Below are positions 44,916 through 53,613 of a stretch of DNA of 64,000 nt, in pieces. Made by a program: the position numbers and the translations under genes. Below the pieces are notes generated by a model. That model was not told the origin of the DNA. It made no database searches and saw nothing but the letters and a program-made list of their open reading frames with translations. Source of the stretch: Clostridia bacterium (lineage in GTDB: Bacteria; Bacillota; Clostridia; Christensenellales; CAG-917); the NCBI GenBank assembly GCA_017618055.1, contig JAFZVB010000004.1:154601-218600 (forward strand), in the 5' to 3' direction. Each line of letters opens with the position of its first letter. The stretch's first letter is position 1.

Positions 44916-46475
44916 ATGTTTTTAGAAAAGGTTAAGATACCAGAAGATGCAGGAGTAAATTCTGCGGTTGTATTAGAATTCTTTAATCTCATGAAAGAAA
45001 TGGGTGTTGAAAACCATGGGTTTGTAATTATCAAAGATGAAAAGATTGCTTTAGAAAATTATACAGCACCATTTGGACCACAATATGCACATTCTTGTTT
45101 CTCGGTTTCCAAAGGACTAATTTCTACAGCTGTTGCATATGCAATAGAAGATGGGACAATGTCCTTAGACACACCAATTTTGAAATATTATCCAGAATAT
45201 GAAGAGTATGCAAAGAAAGAACCACGAAATGCAAAAATTACAATTCGTGATTTACTTTTAATGTCTAGTGGTAAGAAATGCAAGTTTGTTAAAGATATGA
45301 CAAAAGGTAACTATGCAGATGATTGGATTAAATACAAGTTTAGAAAAGATAATAACTTTATGTATTCCAATGATGATGTCTATATGATTGCTAAAGCAAT
45401 AACCCGTATTTATAAGTGCAGTATTATAGACTTCTTAATGCCAAGACTCTTTGAACCTCTTGGAATAGAAAGACCATTTTGGGAAACCACAATAGAAGGC
45501 GTAGAAGCCGGTGCTACAGGGCTTTATCTTAAAACAATGGATTTGGCTAAGATTGCATATTGCTACGCTTGTGATGGCATGTGGGACGGCAAACAGGTTA
45601 TTCCAAAGGAATGGACACAGATTGCAGGGCAGTATTATGTAGACCTTCCTCCATATTACAATACTTCTAAGAAGTACGGATATTTCTTCTGGGGAGATCC
45701 AAATGGAGATTATCGTTTTGATGGTATGTATGGACAATGGGCTATTGTTTTAAAGAAATATAATGCAGCCGTTGTATTTAATGATTCAAGTTGCAATGTA
45801 CAAGCATTCATAGATGAGATGTGGAAGTACTTCCCAAGAGCTTTCATAGAAAAGAGTGATGGCTCCAAGATAGAAGAACTCCAAGCATTATTAAAGAAGA
45901 ACGAAGAGTTTGAAGTTCCAAAAGCAGATAGATCTCCAAATGAGAAGGAATTTGAAGGCAAGTATAAACTTCATTCTATCTATAAGATAGGAGATGCATT
46001 CAACCAACCAGTTTCTATGATGCCTATGGTAGACAACGGAACAATGCCACAACACTCCAAAAAGAGTATGGATAAATTGGACATCAAGTTCACAGATACA
46101 AGTATTGTTCTGAACTGGAGTGAAGGGGAAGAAATTAATACTATAGAAATCGGACTAGATGGCACAATCAAGGAAAGCAATACCATTTTAGGAACGTTTC
46201 CATTCAAGACAGTTTCATATGGACAATGGTTAGATGAGAATAAACTTGAGGTTATCATTAGGTTTATAGAAACACCGGTTAGCCGCAAGATGGTCTTAAA
46301 GTTTAAGAAGAACAAAATAAAGATTAAAGTAACATCCATTCCAACTGTTAAGGAATTTGTATTTGGATACATTGGAGAAGTGTCTATAAAACCAACTCCA
46401 TTTGTAAAAGCAATGCTAACTCCAGTACTAAAAGTACTAGAACCAACCTTAACATACAAGAGGGTAAAAGAGTAA
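44916..46475 (+). CDS. beta-lactamase-like serine hydrolase (class C/esterase type)
   Basis: A 519-aa protein of the beta-lactamase/penicillin-binding-like hydrolase family. The catalytic SxxK is S63-V-S-K66 in CFSVSKGLIS, and the YxN motif is in NNFMYSNDDVYM. A C-terminal region of ~190 residues (from about 330) is beta-rich and similar to the lipocalin-like extensions found in such hydrolases. There is no signal peptide, so it is probably an intracellular esterase or peptidase rather than an antibiotic-resistance enzyme. GGGGG precedes the ATG. Confidence 0.85.
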   Translation: MFLEKVKIPEDAGVNSAVVLEFFNLMKEMGVENHGFVIIKDEKIALENYTAPFGPQYAHSCFSVSKGLISTAVAYAIEDGTMSLDTPILKYYPEYEEYAKKEPRNAKITIRDLLLMSSGKKCKFVKDMTKGNYADDWIKYKFRKDNNFMYSNDDVYMIAKAITRIYKCSIIDFLMPRLFEPLGIERPFWETTIEGVEAGATGLYLKTMDLAKIAYCYACDGMWDGKQVIPKEWTQIAGQYYVDLPPYYNTSKKYGYFFWGDPNGDYRFDGMYGQWAIVLKKYNAAVVFNDSSCNVQAFIDEMWKYFPRAFIEKSDGSKIEELQALLKKNEEFEVPKADRSPNEKEFEGKYKLHSIYKIGDAFNQPVSMMPMVDNGTMPQHSKKSMDKLDIKFTDTSIVLNWSEGEEINTIEIGLDGTIKESNTILGTFPFKTVSYGQWLDENKLEVIIRFIETPVSRKMVLKFKKNKIKIKVTSIPTVKEFVFGYIGEVSIKPTPFVKAMLTPVLKVLEPTLTYKRVKE

Positions 46476-46536
46476 AATTTGAATTAACATAACTAGTTGT
46501 AGTAAAATTTAAAAAGATAAGGGGGAGGATACAATT

Positions 46537-47202
46537 ATGTTATTCGGAGATGGAAGTGAAGCTGCCAAACAGGCGGTGCAATCGATCAAGGTCTGGAGTT
46601 TAGAAAACTTCAATTGGACATTTATTTTTATCATGGCAGTAGTTTTCTATGTTTACTGGTCTGAGTGGAGAAAAGGAAACTACAAAGCTTTACTAGCAGG
46701 TGCAGCATTGTACTGCGTACACTGGTTCTATGAGATTATCAATGCATATATCTATTATGGTTCCGGTTATCCATTATGGGCTGTATCTAATGCAAGCACA
46801 TCCTTCATATTACTAGTTGGTGTATCTTGGGAACTTTCCATGATGTTCACACTCGCTGGTATTATTGCATGGAAGATGCTTCCAGAAGATAGAACAAAGA
46901 GATTCTTAGCTAGGGGCAACTTTAAAGGAATTCCTTGTAAACTCGTAACTACAATAGGAATGGCATTATTGTTCTCAGTAGTTGAGATATTCCTTGCAGC
47001 AACACCTGCATTCATTTGGGTATATAAGTGGTGGGGTGCAATTCCAGTATTCATCACAACATACATCCCATTCTTCATTGCAGCTATTTACGTACCAGAT
47101 ACATCTAAGAAGTTTAAGATCATATTCTTCAGTGTAATGTGTGCCGTAAACCTCATATTACTTGCTGTAATGATTCCAGTTTATATCGTACCAAGTCTAT
47201 AA
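46537..47202 (+). CDS. six- or seven-helix membrane protein of unknown function
   Basis: A 221-aa integral membrane protein with about six or seven helices and many aromatic residues (NWTFIFIMAVVFYVYWSEW, CVHWFYEIINAYIYYG). I do not recognise the family. It has no obvious catalytic motif, though conserved-looking Trp, Glu and His residues lie inside the helices (HWFYE, SWELSM). It has an excellent GGGGGAGG ribosome binding site. The DUF2188-like gene follows after 12 bases, so the two are probably co-expressed. Confidence 0.7.
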   Translation: MLFGDGSEAAKQAVQSIKVWSLENFNWTFIFIMAVVFYVYWSEWRKGNYKALLAGAALYCVHWFYEIINAYIYYGSGYPLWAVSNASTSFILLVGVSWELSMMFTLAGIIAWKMLPEDRTKRFLARGNFKGIPCKLVTTIGMALLFSVVEIFLAATPAFIWVYKWWGAIPVFITTYIPFFIAAIYVPDTSKKFKIIFFSVMCAVNLILLAVMIPVYIVPSL

Positions 47203-47214
47203 GGAGGATAAATT

Positions 47215-47442
47215 ATGGCTTCAAAAGTATATCATGTTTCTAAGAGAGCTTCAGATAACAAATGGCAAGTCTTTATCCAAGGTAGTGATAAAGTAATTAA
47301 ATTATTTGATACCAAAGCAGAAGCTGAAGCATATTGCGAACAAATGGCAAAGAACCAAGGAGCAACTCTTTTGGTTCATAAGTCAAAGGGAGACAACAAA
47401 GGAAAGGCTGCAAAAGCAAAAGTCGTTAAAGGTAAAAAATAA
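47215..47442 (+). CDS. DUF2188-like small basic protein
   Basis: A 75-aa protein. Residues about 4-56 fit the DUF2188 pattern (YHVSKRASDNKWQVF, FDTKAEAEAYCEQMAK, GATLLVHKSKG). The last ~17 residues are a Lys/Ala/Gly tail (KGKAAKAKVVKGKK), which could bind nucleic acid or the membrane surface. AAGGAGG precedes the ATG. It ends an operon with the membrane-protein gene and is followed by a strong terminator. Confidence 0.8.
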   Translation: MASKVYHVSKRASDNKWQVFIQGSDKVIKLFDTKAEAEAYCEQMAKNQGATLLVHKSKGDNKGKAAKAKVVKGKK

Positions 47443-47465
47443 TTAAACTTAAACAGCTATATTAA

Positions 47466-47499
47466 AATCCCTCTGCCGTTATGGGTAGGGGGATTTTTT
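47466..47499 (+). terminator. strong intrinsic terminator
   Basis: A 12-bp stem, AATCCCTCTGCC (47466-47477) with GGGTAGGGGGATT (47483-47495, wobble pairs included), is followed by TTTTT. Confidence 0.92.
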
Positions 47500-47546
47500 G
47501 TATAAAAAAGTTTGGAAAAATAGAATATTGTGCTAATAATATATCT

Positions 47547-48081
47547 ATGACAACATCAATGGAAGAAATAAAGGTCAAACGGCCAAAGATAAAATTAGAG
47601 AGAACATAACAAATAGAGTATTGTTATGTGTTTCTATGTGTTTGTTAACCATAGGGTTATATTTTGTATTGGGATTCTTCTTAGATGCTTGGGCAGAATC
47701 CATTCCATTATTTCTTCTCCCAATACTTCCATGCATCTTAGTTGTTAGATATAAAAAGACATATAAAACAGCAAGTGTCATTTTTGCAACAATTATATTG
47801 TTGTTTGGTGCTTTCTGTTGTTATTTTAGTACAGGTCTTAAGGCAACATCTAAACCAGGATATGGAGAAAGAATAACAAGTGGAAAGGTTGAAACAATTA
47901 ATTATTCCCGCTCATTGTTAATACATATACAAGACTAAACAATTTTGGTTTTGAAGGTCTAGAAAACTATGTTTGGATTCCAAGAGATGTAGATCATTCA
48001 GATGCATTAGTTATTGGATTATATAATGCAGTTTATTTAACAGTAGGAATAGAATTTGGATATACAGAATTTCAAGCATAA
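47547..48081 (+). pseudogene. decayed small membrane protein gene (two frameshifts)
   Basis: Coding-like sequence runs through three frames. ATG at 47547 opens MTTSMEEIKVK. A second frame holds KDKIRENITNRVLLCV, then two or three membrane helices to 47938. A third frame from about 47902 gives NNFGFEGLENYVWIPRDV and ends in TAA at 48081. Each step is the same direction (consistent with one base lost), in an A-rich spot near 47565-47575 and near the CCC at 47907-47909. Joined, they would make a protein of about 175 aa. It could be a pseudogene or two assembly errors. The family is not recognised. Confidence 0.55.
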
Positions 48082-48097
48082 GACGAAATAAAATAAA

Positions 48098-48130
48098 CCC
48101 CATAAGCACTCAAACTTATGGGGATATTTT
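48098..48130. terminator. bidirectional intrinsic terminator
   Basis: CCCCATAAG (48098-48106) pairs perfectly with CTTATGGGG (48115-48123), with T-rich flanks on both strands, between two convergent genes. Confidence 0.9.
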
Positions 48131-48148
48131 TAATTAAGTTTTTTGGTA

Positions 48149-48520
48149 TTAATTTTGATGTTCTGCAACTAGTCCGAAAATACCACCTAAGAGATAGAAG
48201 ATGTCTCCAAAGATACCAACGATAATCATTAAGATATGTGGTGCATTTTCTGTCTTGTTATTATTCAATGCTTTCTTTGCATGCCCTGCGATAGCACAGA
48301 TTACAGTATAAACAACGAATAATACAACGCCTGTAATAAGAATAGATATACCCATAGCTTTTGCTTCAGCTGCTGTTGCTATTTCATCTGATGCATCAGC
48401 AAGTTTTCCTGGTGCTACCATAGCAACAATACCTACTACTATCAATATAACACATGCGATAATGGCGATAATATTAAAAATCCTACCAATTGTATACATA
48501 ATTTTAGATGCTGTTTTCAT
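48149..48520 (-). CDS. small membrane protein with three or four helices
   Basis: A 123-aa protein with hydrophobic segments at about 12-38, 55-78 and 92-115. A short external stretch (PGKLADASDEIATAAEAK) lies between the first two. I do not recognise the family with certainty; general features recall DUF4064-like membrane proteins. AAGGAG precedes the ATG. It is monocistronic and divergent from the nucleosidase lipoprotein gene. Confidence 0.7.
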   Translation of the reverse strand: MKTASKIMYTIGRIFNIIAIIACVILIVVGIVAMVAPGKLADASDEIATAAEAKAMGISILITGVVLFVVYTVICAIAGHAKKALNNNKTENAPHILMIIVGIFGDIFYLLGGIFGLVAEHQN

Positions 48521-48585
48521 ACTAAATATCTCCTTATTTTTAATATAAAAATATTATTGCATTTTTAAAAGATAGTCAAACAGTG

Positions 48586-48613
48586 TTGTATGGAAAATGG
48601 ATTATGATATAAT
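48586..48613 (+). promoter_or_regulatory. promoter of the nucleosidase lipoprotein gene
   Basis: TTGTAT (48586-48591) and TATAAT (48608-48613) have a 16-base spacer. The ATG lies 32 bases downstream with TGGAG before it. Confidence 0.6.
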
Positions 48614-48645
48614 AATTACATCTATAACTTATTTGGAGAATAGAA

Positions 48646-49440
48646 ATGAAACGTTTTGCAGTTATATTTTTAGTAGTATTGTTATTGCTCACACTCTGTG
48701 CTTGTGACAGCAAAAAGACAGATGACAAAGAGTATATAGGCATTATTTCCGCTATGGATAACGAAATAGCAGAATTAATTAATGAAGCAGATATTGAGAG
48801 AACGGATAATATTGGAGGCTTAAAATATTATGTTGGCAAACTTAAAGGAAAGCCAGTAGTTATTGCGAAGTCTGGGATAGGGAAGGTTAGAGCATCTGCA
48901 GGGGCAACTGCTATGTTAAATAACTATAATATTTCCAAAATGATATTTACAGGTATAGCAGGCGGTGTTGCAGACGAGACAAAAGTAATGGACCAAGTTA
49001 TTGCAACAAAACTTGTTGAACATGATTATGGTAAGATTACAAATGACGGCTTTATTTGGCTTTCTGGAGATCCTGGTGTTGGAATAGAACCAGGGGCATA
49101 TTATGATACAGACCTTTTATTAACAAATTTAGCATACGAATGCGCAGTAGAAGTATTAGGTGCAGAACATGTCTTTAAAGGTGTAATAGCTACCGGAGAC
49201 CAATTTATTGCTTCTGAAGATTATGTAAAAAGATTACAAGACGATTACAACGCATATGCTTGTGAAATGGAAGGAGCATCCGTTGCAGTAATTTGTATTC
49301 AATATAATGTTCCTTTTGCAGTTATTAGATGTTTGTCTGACAAAGCAGATGGTGAAGCCCATGAGAGTTATGAGAACTTTGGAGATATAGCAGCAGCAAA
49401 CTCAAGTGCAATAGTTCTTAAAATGTTAGAAAAGATTTAA
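48646..49440 (+). CDS. lipoprotein 5'-methylthioadenosine/S-adenosylhomocysteine nucleosidase-like enzyme
   Basis: A 264-aa phosphorylase/nucleosidase-superfamily protein that should hydrolyse MTA, SAH or related nucleosides to adenine. Catalytic-site motifs are IGIISAMDNEIAEL (acid Glu), TGIAGGVADE, the ribose-binding ACEMEGASVAV and the catalytic Asp in RCLSDKAD. Unlike the normal cytoplasmic enzyme (about 230 aa) it starts with a lipoprotein signal, MKRFAVIFLVVLLLLTLCAC, with the lipobox Cys at residue 20. It therefore works on the outside of the cell, presumably scavenging purine bases. It is monocistronic with its own promoter and terminator. Confidence 0.88.
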   Translation: MKRFAVIFLVVLLLLTLCACDSKKTDDKEYIGIISAMDNEIAELINEADIERTDNIGGLKYYVGKLKGKPVVIAKSGIGKVRASAGATAMLNNYNISKMIFTGIAGGVADETKVMDQVIATKLVEHDYGKITNDGFIWLSGDPGVGIEPGAYYDTDLLLTNLAYECAVEVLGAEHVFKGVIATGDQFIASEDYVKRLQDDYNAYACEMEGASVAVICIQYNVPFAVIRCLSDKADGEAHESYENFGDIAAANSSAIVLKMLEKI

Positions 49441-49468
49441 GATATTATTTCTAAAGAAATAAAAAAGA

Positions 49469-49498
49469 GCTAATCCTTTTTGTTGGGTTAGCCCTTTT
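49469..49498. terminator. intrinsic terminator
   Basis: GCTAATCC (49469-49476) pairs with GGGTTAGC (49485-49492), one G-U pair, followed by CCTTTT. The A-rich left side makes it usable on the minus strand too. Confidence 0.82.
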
Positions 49499-49522
49499 AA
49501 TATATAGGTAAGTACTATGAAA

Positions 49523-50131
49523 TTATCCTTGAATTTGTCCTACAGCAACGTAGAGATCGTAGTATTGGTCATATAATCCTAAGCAAGCATCTGCACCAGA
49601 GTTAACAGAGAATGCCTTTGTTAAAACCATTTCCCATGAACCATACTTTGTATAGAGTTGATCTGGTGTTGGTCCTTCTTCTTGTCCCCATTCTGTGAGG
49701 TTTGTTTGTCTAATTTGTGCCTCTTCTTCTGGGGTTGCTGCAGATTCAAGACGGATTTCATTACGCTTTGTACTAATTGCACGTGCAATTTCTTCTGTTG
49801 TTTTTCTTTGTGCACGCATTTGGTCTAACATAACATACATTGCTTCTAAGCTATTATGATATGCAATTCTTTCTTGACGTAATTCTTCAACTACTTCTTT
49901 ATTTGTGAAATCTTTCTCTGCATAAACATATAAACGGCCAGATGTGGTTGGACGGAATCCGTATATACAGGAACTATCTGCTACAACGTCTGCCATTGCA
50001 CTTGGATTGTCTTCTGGATTGTGTTGGTATTTAAATCCTTCGTCTTTTTTGCTACATGCAACAAAAATAGCACTAAATGCCATTACTAAGACTAATAAAA
50101 TTACTAGATTACGCAAAGATGATTTTTTCAT
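49523..50131 (-). CDS. small lipoprotein of unknown function
   Basis: A 202-aa predicted lipoprotein with a basic start, a hydrophobic segment and the lipobox FVAC (Cys near residue 26). The mature part has a likely short beta region (YGFRPTTSGRLYVYAEK) and then a long charged helical stretch (VVEELRQERIAYHNSLEAMY onward) that may form a coiled coil. I recognise no family. A very strong GGGGGGAG precedes the ATG. It lies just downstream of tRNA-Ser and its terminator, on the same strand. Confidence 0.7.
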   Translation of the reverse strand: MKKSSLRNLVILLVLVMAFSAIFVACSKKDEGFKYQHNPEDNPSAMADVVADSSCIYGFRPTTSGRLYVYAEKDFTNKEVVEELRQERIAYHNSLEAMYVMLDQMRAQRKTTEEIARAISTKRNEIRLESAATPEEEAQIRQTNLTEWGQEEGPTPDQLYTKYGSWEMVLTKAFSVNSGADACLGLYDQYYDLYVAVGQIQG

Positions 50132-50153
50132 AAATAGTCTCCCCCCTTTTACT

Positions 50154-50177
50154 AAAAAATCCCAGATTGGTGGGATT
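50154..50177 (-). terminator. terminator of tRNA-Ser
   Basis: On the minus strand AATCCCA, a 6-base loop and TGGGATT are followed by TTTT, 12 bases after the tRNA 3' end. Confidence 0.85.
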
Positions 50178-50188
50178 GAAAATGGATT

Positions 50189-50279
50189 TGGCGGAGGAAC
50201 AGGGATTTGAACCCTGGCTAGCTGTTAAACTACTACTCCCTTAGCAGGGGAGCCCCTTCGGCCTCTTGGGTATTCCTCC
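50189..50279 (-). tRNA. tRNA-Ser (anticodon GCU)
   Basis: A 91-nt class II tRNA with encoded CCA. It has acceptor GGAGGAA/TTCCTCC with discriminator G, a long variable arm (typical of Ser), T-loop GGTTCAAATCC, and anticodon GCT in the loop CTGCTAA. It reads AGC/AGU codons. Confidence 0.96.
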
Positions 50280-50302
50280 GTACCAATGCTAAAAGCGAGT
50301 TT

Positions 50303-50332
50303 ATATTAGCATATAAAGGCTTTTTATGTCAA
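50303..50332 (-). promoter_or_regulatory. promoter of tRNA-Ser
   Basis: On the minus strand TTGACA (50332-50327) and TAATAT (50308-50303) are 18 bases apart, starting transcription about 18-20 bases before the tRNA. Confidence 0.65.
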
Positions 50333-50369
50333 TTGCATTGATTTACTATCTCCTTCTTTTTACAATTAT

Positions 50370-50398
50370 TTGAATTATTTTTTATATGTAAGTATAAT
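50370..50398 (+). promoter_or_regulatory. promoter of the membrane-protein/SDR operon
   Basis: TTGAAT (50370-50375) and TATAAT (50393-50398) with a 17-base spacer are followed by AAAGGAG and the ATG at 50425. Confidence 0.7.
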
Positions 50399-50424
50399 TA
50401 TTGGTAGCAAAAAGGAGATTTTAT

Positions 50425-51033
50425 ATGGATAGATTACCTTTAATAAGAAACAAACAAAAAACAATTGGTATATTAGACATAGTACTTGCTGTGTTATATT
50501 TAGGTGTTATTGCATTATTAATAGTTGCAATGGTTGGTGCAATGAACATCAACACAGATGCAGATGGAGATGGCCAAACTAGTGGTAGTGAAGCTATTGG
50601 TGGAATCTTTGCAGCATTTGCTGGTGCTATCTTAGTAGTATTGTTAATACTAATAGCCATTATAGTATTCATTGGATTTATTTTCTGGCTTGTATCTGGA
50701 GCATTACAACTATGTGCATCCACAGGCAAGAAAGATGTAAATCGTGGATTTAATACATTTGTTGGTGTAATCCAAATCATTTCATTCATTGTTGTTGTAA
50801 TATATGGTCTTGTATCATTATTCAACCTAAAGGGCAATGTATCCGCAAGTGATGTTTTAACACCAATTATCTTTATTGCATCTTCAGTACTTTGCTTGGT
50901 TTCCGCAATATTCAAATTCAAACTTAATGGTTTAATGAGAGCAGGTGAACAAAAAGAAGAAATTGAAGAGATGCAACATACTGCAGAGCATAGAGCAGAT
51001 AAGAACGTCTTTGAAGACGAAACAGATGAATAA
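50425..51033 (+). CDS. four-helix membrane protein of unknown function
   Basis: A 202-aa protein with about four hydrophobic helices (roughly residues 18-42, 65-95, 115-135 and 150-168). A polar loop with NTDADGDGQTSGSE, which resembles a calcium-binding DxDGDG loop, lies between the first two. The C-terminal tail is charged (GEQKEEIEEMQH). I do not recognise the family. I start it at 50425 because AAAGGAG precedes that ATG; an in-frame TTG 24 bases earlier lies at the probable start site. The SDR gene follows after 20 bases. Confidence 0.72.
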   Translation: MDRLPLIRNKQKTIGILDIVLAVLYLGVIALLIVAMVGAMNINTDADGDGQTSGSEAIGGIFAAFAGAILVVLLILIAIIVFIGFIFWLVSGALQLCASTGKKDVNRGFNTFVGVIQIISFIVVVIYGLVSLFNLKGNVSASDVLTPIIFIASSVLCLVSAIFKFKLNGLMRAGEQKEEIEEMQHTAEHRADKNVFEDETDE

Positions 51034-51053
51034 TATTTTTTAGGAGATAAATT

Positions 51054-51854
51054 ATGATTACTGGAAAGAAAATCGTTTTAACAGGTGCAAACAGTGGTAT
51101 TGGTCTTGAAACACTTAAACTATTAGTTCAAGGTGACAACAAAATTTTAGCAGTAGACCTTAGAACAGACAAGATTGAAACATTCGACAAAGAGAAAGTC
51201 ATACCTATGGTATGTGATGTATCCACAAAAGAAAATGTAGACTCAATCTTTGACAAAGCCACAGAGACTATGGGAGGAATAGACATCTTCTACGCTAATG
51301 CAGGTTTCCCATACTATGAAAAGATGGATTATGTAAATTGGGAAAGAGTAGAAAAGATGTTCCAAGTCAACGTATTCTCACCAATCTATTCATATCAAAA
51401 ATATGTTCAATACATGGATGGCAAAGAAGGACACTTCGCAATTACAGTTTCTGCAATTGGACAAATGGGTGTTCCTGGATACACAGTATATAGTTCATCC
51501 AAGTTTGCAATGAACGGTTTCCAACAAAATATCCGTTTAGAGATGCCAAAGAACATTAAGCTCACTTGCTTATATCCAGTAGCAACAGATACAGGATTCT
51601 TTGCAAAAGCAGCAGAGGGAAGTGGAAAGGTTATTAGAGAAAAACCATTCCCAGTACAAAAACCAGACCACGTTGCAAAAGTTATGGTTAAAGCATTAGA
51701 GAAGAAGAAAAAGAATGTAAGTCCATGTAAGTTATTTGGATTTGCAAGATTCTTAATGGCAATTTGTCCACCAGTACGTACAATTTACTGGAAGATGGAA
51801 AAAGGCAAGCTAGACAGATATGTAGCTCAAAAAGCTGAAGCAGAAAATAAATAA
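51054..51854 (+). CDS. short-chain dehydrogenase/reductase
   Basis: A 266-aa classical SDR with LTGANSGIGLETLK for the cofactor, the NAG-type YANAGFP, catalytic Ser in VSAIGQMG and YSSSKFAMNGF (Tyr and Lys). The C-terminal ~40 residues (CKLFGFARFLMAICPPV) are hydrophobic and basic, as in membrane-associated SDRs acting on lipids or ketones. AGGAG precedes the ATG. The substrate is not deducible. It is the second gene of an operon with the four-helix membrane protein. Confidence 0.9.
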   Translation: MITGKKIVLTGANSGIGLETLKLLVQGDNKILAVDLRTDKIETFDKEKVIPMVCDVSTKENVDSIFDKATETMGGIDIFYANAGFPYYEKMDYVNWERVEKMFQVNVFSPIYSYQKYVQYMDGKEGHFAITVSAIGQMGVPGYTVYSSSKFAMNGFQQNIRLEMPKNIKLTCLYPVATDTGFFAKAAEGSGKVIREKPFPVQKPDHVAKVMVKALEKKKKNVSPCKLFGFARFLMAICPPVRTIYWKMEKGKLDRYVAQKAEAENK

Positions 51855-51878
51855 TCTTTTACTTAATAAGAGGGAAAG

Positions 51879-51910
51879 AATGGCTGAGTTAAATTACTTG
51901 GCCATTTTTA
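51879..51910. terminator. possible terminator overlapping the DMT gene end
   Basis: AATGGC (51879-51884) can pair with GCCATT (51901-51906), followed by TTT. The loop is long (16 nt) and the distal arm is inside the last codons of the convergent transporter gene, so this call is weak. Confidence 0.4.
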
Positions 51911-52820
51911 TTCTGAAATTATTTTCTAAGAAAATATGATATGGTGTTTGTTCTGCAAGAATTACAGCTATGAAGACTATAATGGCTCCTATTCCTTCTA
52001 TAGCAGAATGTGTCTCGTGTAAAATAATTCCTCCAGCAAGGAATGCGAAGATGGCTTCTAGGCTCATTAAAAGCGTTGCAAGGGCAGGTGCAACCATTCT
52101 TTGTCCAATTACTTGGAATGAGTATGCAACACCACTAGAAAGGATTCCAACATATAATAATGGCCATATACAATCTACTACTTGTTGTGGTGTTGGAACT
52201 TCATGAGAAGCCCCCATCCAGATTAAGCCTATAATAGAGGCAACAAAGAATTCCATGAAAGTTATTTTTAATGGATCCACACTTCTAAAAGTATCTAAGA
52301 GTAATATTTGGCAAGCAAAGATTAATGCGGCACAAAGAGTTAATGCATCTCCAATCGCTATTGTGAAATCTTCCTTTATGCTCATCATTGCAAAACCTAG
52401 AAGAGCTATTGGAATTGCAAACCATCCAACTATAGGAGTTTTCTTTTTACAAAGAAGTCCAATTAAAGGAACGAAAGCAACATAGAGGGCAGTTATGAAT
52501 CCAGATTTTCCTGCAGAAGTTGTTTCCAATCCTATTTGTTGGGTAGTAGTTGCAAAGAATATACATACGCCCAATATAAGACCACCAAATATGGTTTCTT
52601 TATTAAAAGGAATAATATCTTTGTGTAATTTCTTTTTAACAAGATCTATTATAAGTATTGTGATGATAAGAAAAACTGCACCTATAGATAGTCTAATTGC
52701 ACCATATGCAATAGAGGTCATATATCTAACAGCCACTCTTTGGAAAACAAAAGCAGTACCCCAAATAATTGAGGCAATTAATAATACAAATGTGCCTAGT
52801 ACAGACCTGTTCTTTTCCAT
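51894..52820 (-). CDS. DMT/EamA-family transporter 2
   Basis: A 308-aa membrane protein with ten helices in two EamA repeats: IASIIWGTAFVFQRVAVRYM near the start and LLMSLEAIFAFLAGGIILHE in the second half. It is the general drug/metabolite exporter type; the substrate is unknown. It ends 8 bases downstream of the phosphatase gene start region in the same orientation: the phosphatase stop at 52828 precedes its ATG by 7 bases, so the two form an operon. It is not closely similar to the DMT protein at 28631-29701. Confidence 0.9.
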   Translation of the reverse strand: MEKNRSVLGTFVLLIASIIWGTAFVFQRVAVRYMTSIAYGAIRLSIGAVFLIITILIIDLVKKKLHKDIIPFNKETIFGGLILGVCIFFATTTQQIGLETTSAGKSGFITALYVAFVPLIGLLCKKKTPIVGWFAIPIALLGFAMMSIKEDFTIAIGDALTLCAALIFACQILLLDTFRSVDPLKITFMEFFVASIIGLIWMGASHEVPTPQQVVDCIWPLLYVGILSSGVAYSFQVIGQRMVAPALATLLMSLEAIFAFLAGGIILHETHSAIEGIGAIIVFIAVILAEQTPYHIFLENNFRIKMAK

Positions 52821-52827
52821 GATGCCC

Positions 52828-53607
52828 TTATTCTAGATAATAATCTTCCCAGTCTTTTATTTGTTCTTCTGTAATCCCATATACATCTTTTAGGAAATCT
52901 TTGAAAGTATCATATTTAGAAAAAATGGAATTATATGCACTATCTATAAGTTCTTTGTGTACTCCAAGAGAGTATATAGCAAAGTCTTTTCTAAATTGCG
53001 CTGTTGGAATTTTATTTATCTTTTTTGTTAAGTATTCGTTATATTCTTTTCTTGCAGTATTGGAATGAAGATATTGGTCTACAACTTGTTCATAAGTTCT
53101 GCCAAATGTTAATTCTATTAACATAGCTGCAATACCAGTCCTATCTTTCCCAGAAGTGCAGTGGAAGGCAAACGTCTTGTGTTCATCCATACATTTAAAC
53201 ATTTTAGAGAATGCTTCTTTTACATATGGCATGTATGCATATAGTTCTATCATGAGGTCATATAACTCATCCACTTTTTTCCTAGACATAAAGACCATCA
53301 TAAGTCTAGTTCTTTTGGTGGGAGCCATATCCTTAAATTTCTCACTATTGAAAACACAAGCCTCAATATATTCAACATTATTTGGAAGGATATCTTTTTG
53401 TTCCTTAACTTCTCCAGGAGATCTAAAATCCAATACAGTATCTAAGTGCATATCTTCTATGTGCTTAAAATCTGTTGGTGTTATAGGGTTGAACATTGTG
53501 GTACGGTATATAAGATTAGGCTTAATCTTTTTACCATTAGCAACCTTAAGACCGCCAAGATCCCTAAAGTTTACGAGTGTTAATTTATCTTCCATTTGTT
53601 TTTGCAT
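52828..53607 (-). CDS. tyrosine/dual-specificity protein phosphatase
   Basis: A 259-aa phosphatase of the Y_phosphatase3 type. Its motifs are VNFRDLGGLKVANGKKIK, LIYRTTMF, DFRSPGEV and the P-loop FHCTSGKDRTGIAA with catalytic Cys and Arg. The C-terminus VYGITEEQIKDW is typical. Members dephosphorylate Tyr or phosphoinositide-like substrates. The first ATG (53607) has no Shine-Dalgarno site, and a -10 box ends 6 bases before it, consistent with a leaderless mRNA; a second ATG lies at 53595. It is the first gene of an operon with the DMT transporter. Confidence 0.9.
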   Translation of the reverse strand: MQKQMEDKLTLVNFRDLGGLKVANGKKIKPNLIYRTTMFNPITPTDFKHIEDMHLDTVLDFRSPGEVKEQKDILPNNVEYIEACVFNSEKFKDMAPTKRTRLMMVFMSRKKVDELYDLMIELYAYMPYVKEAFSKMFKCMDEHKTFAFHCTSGKDRTGIAAMLIELTFGRTYEQVVDQYLHSNTARKEYNEYLTKKINKIPTAQFRKDFAIYSLGVHKELIDSAYNSIFSKYDTFKDFLKDVYGITEEQIKDWEDYYLE

Positions 53608-53613
53608 AAGAGC

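Noticed and set aside
44916-46475. An antibiotic-resistance beta-lactamase.
   Set aside because: No signal peptide, a long C-terminal extension and an esterase-type layout make a housekeeping hydrolase more likely.
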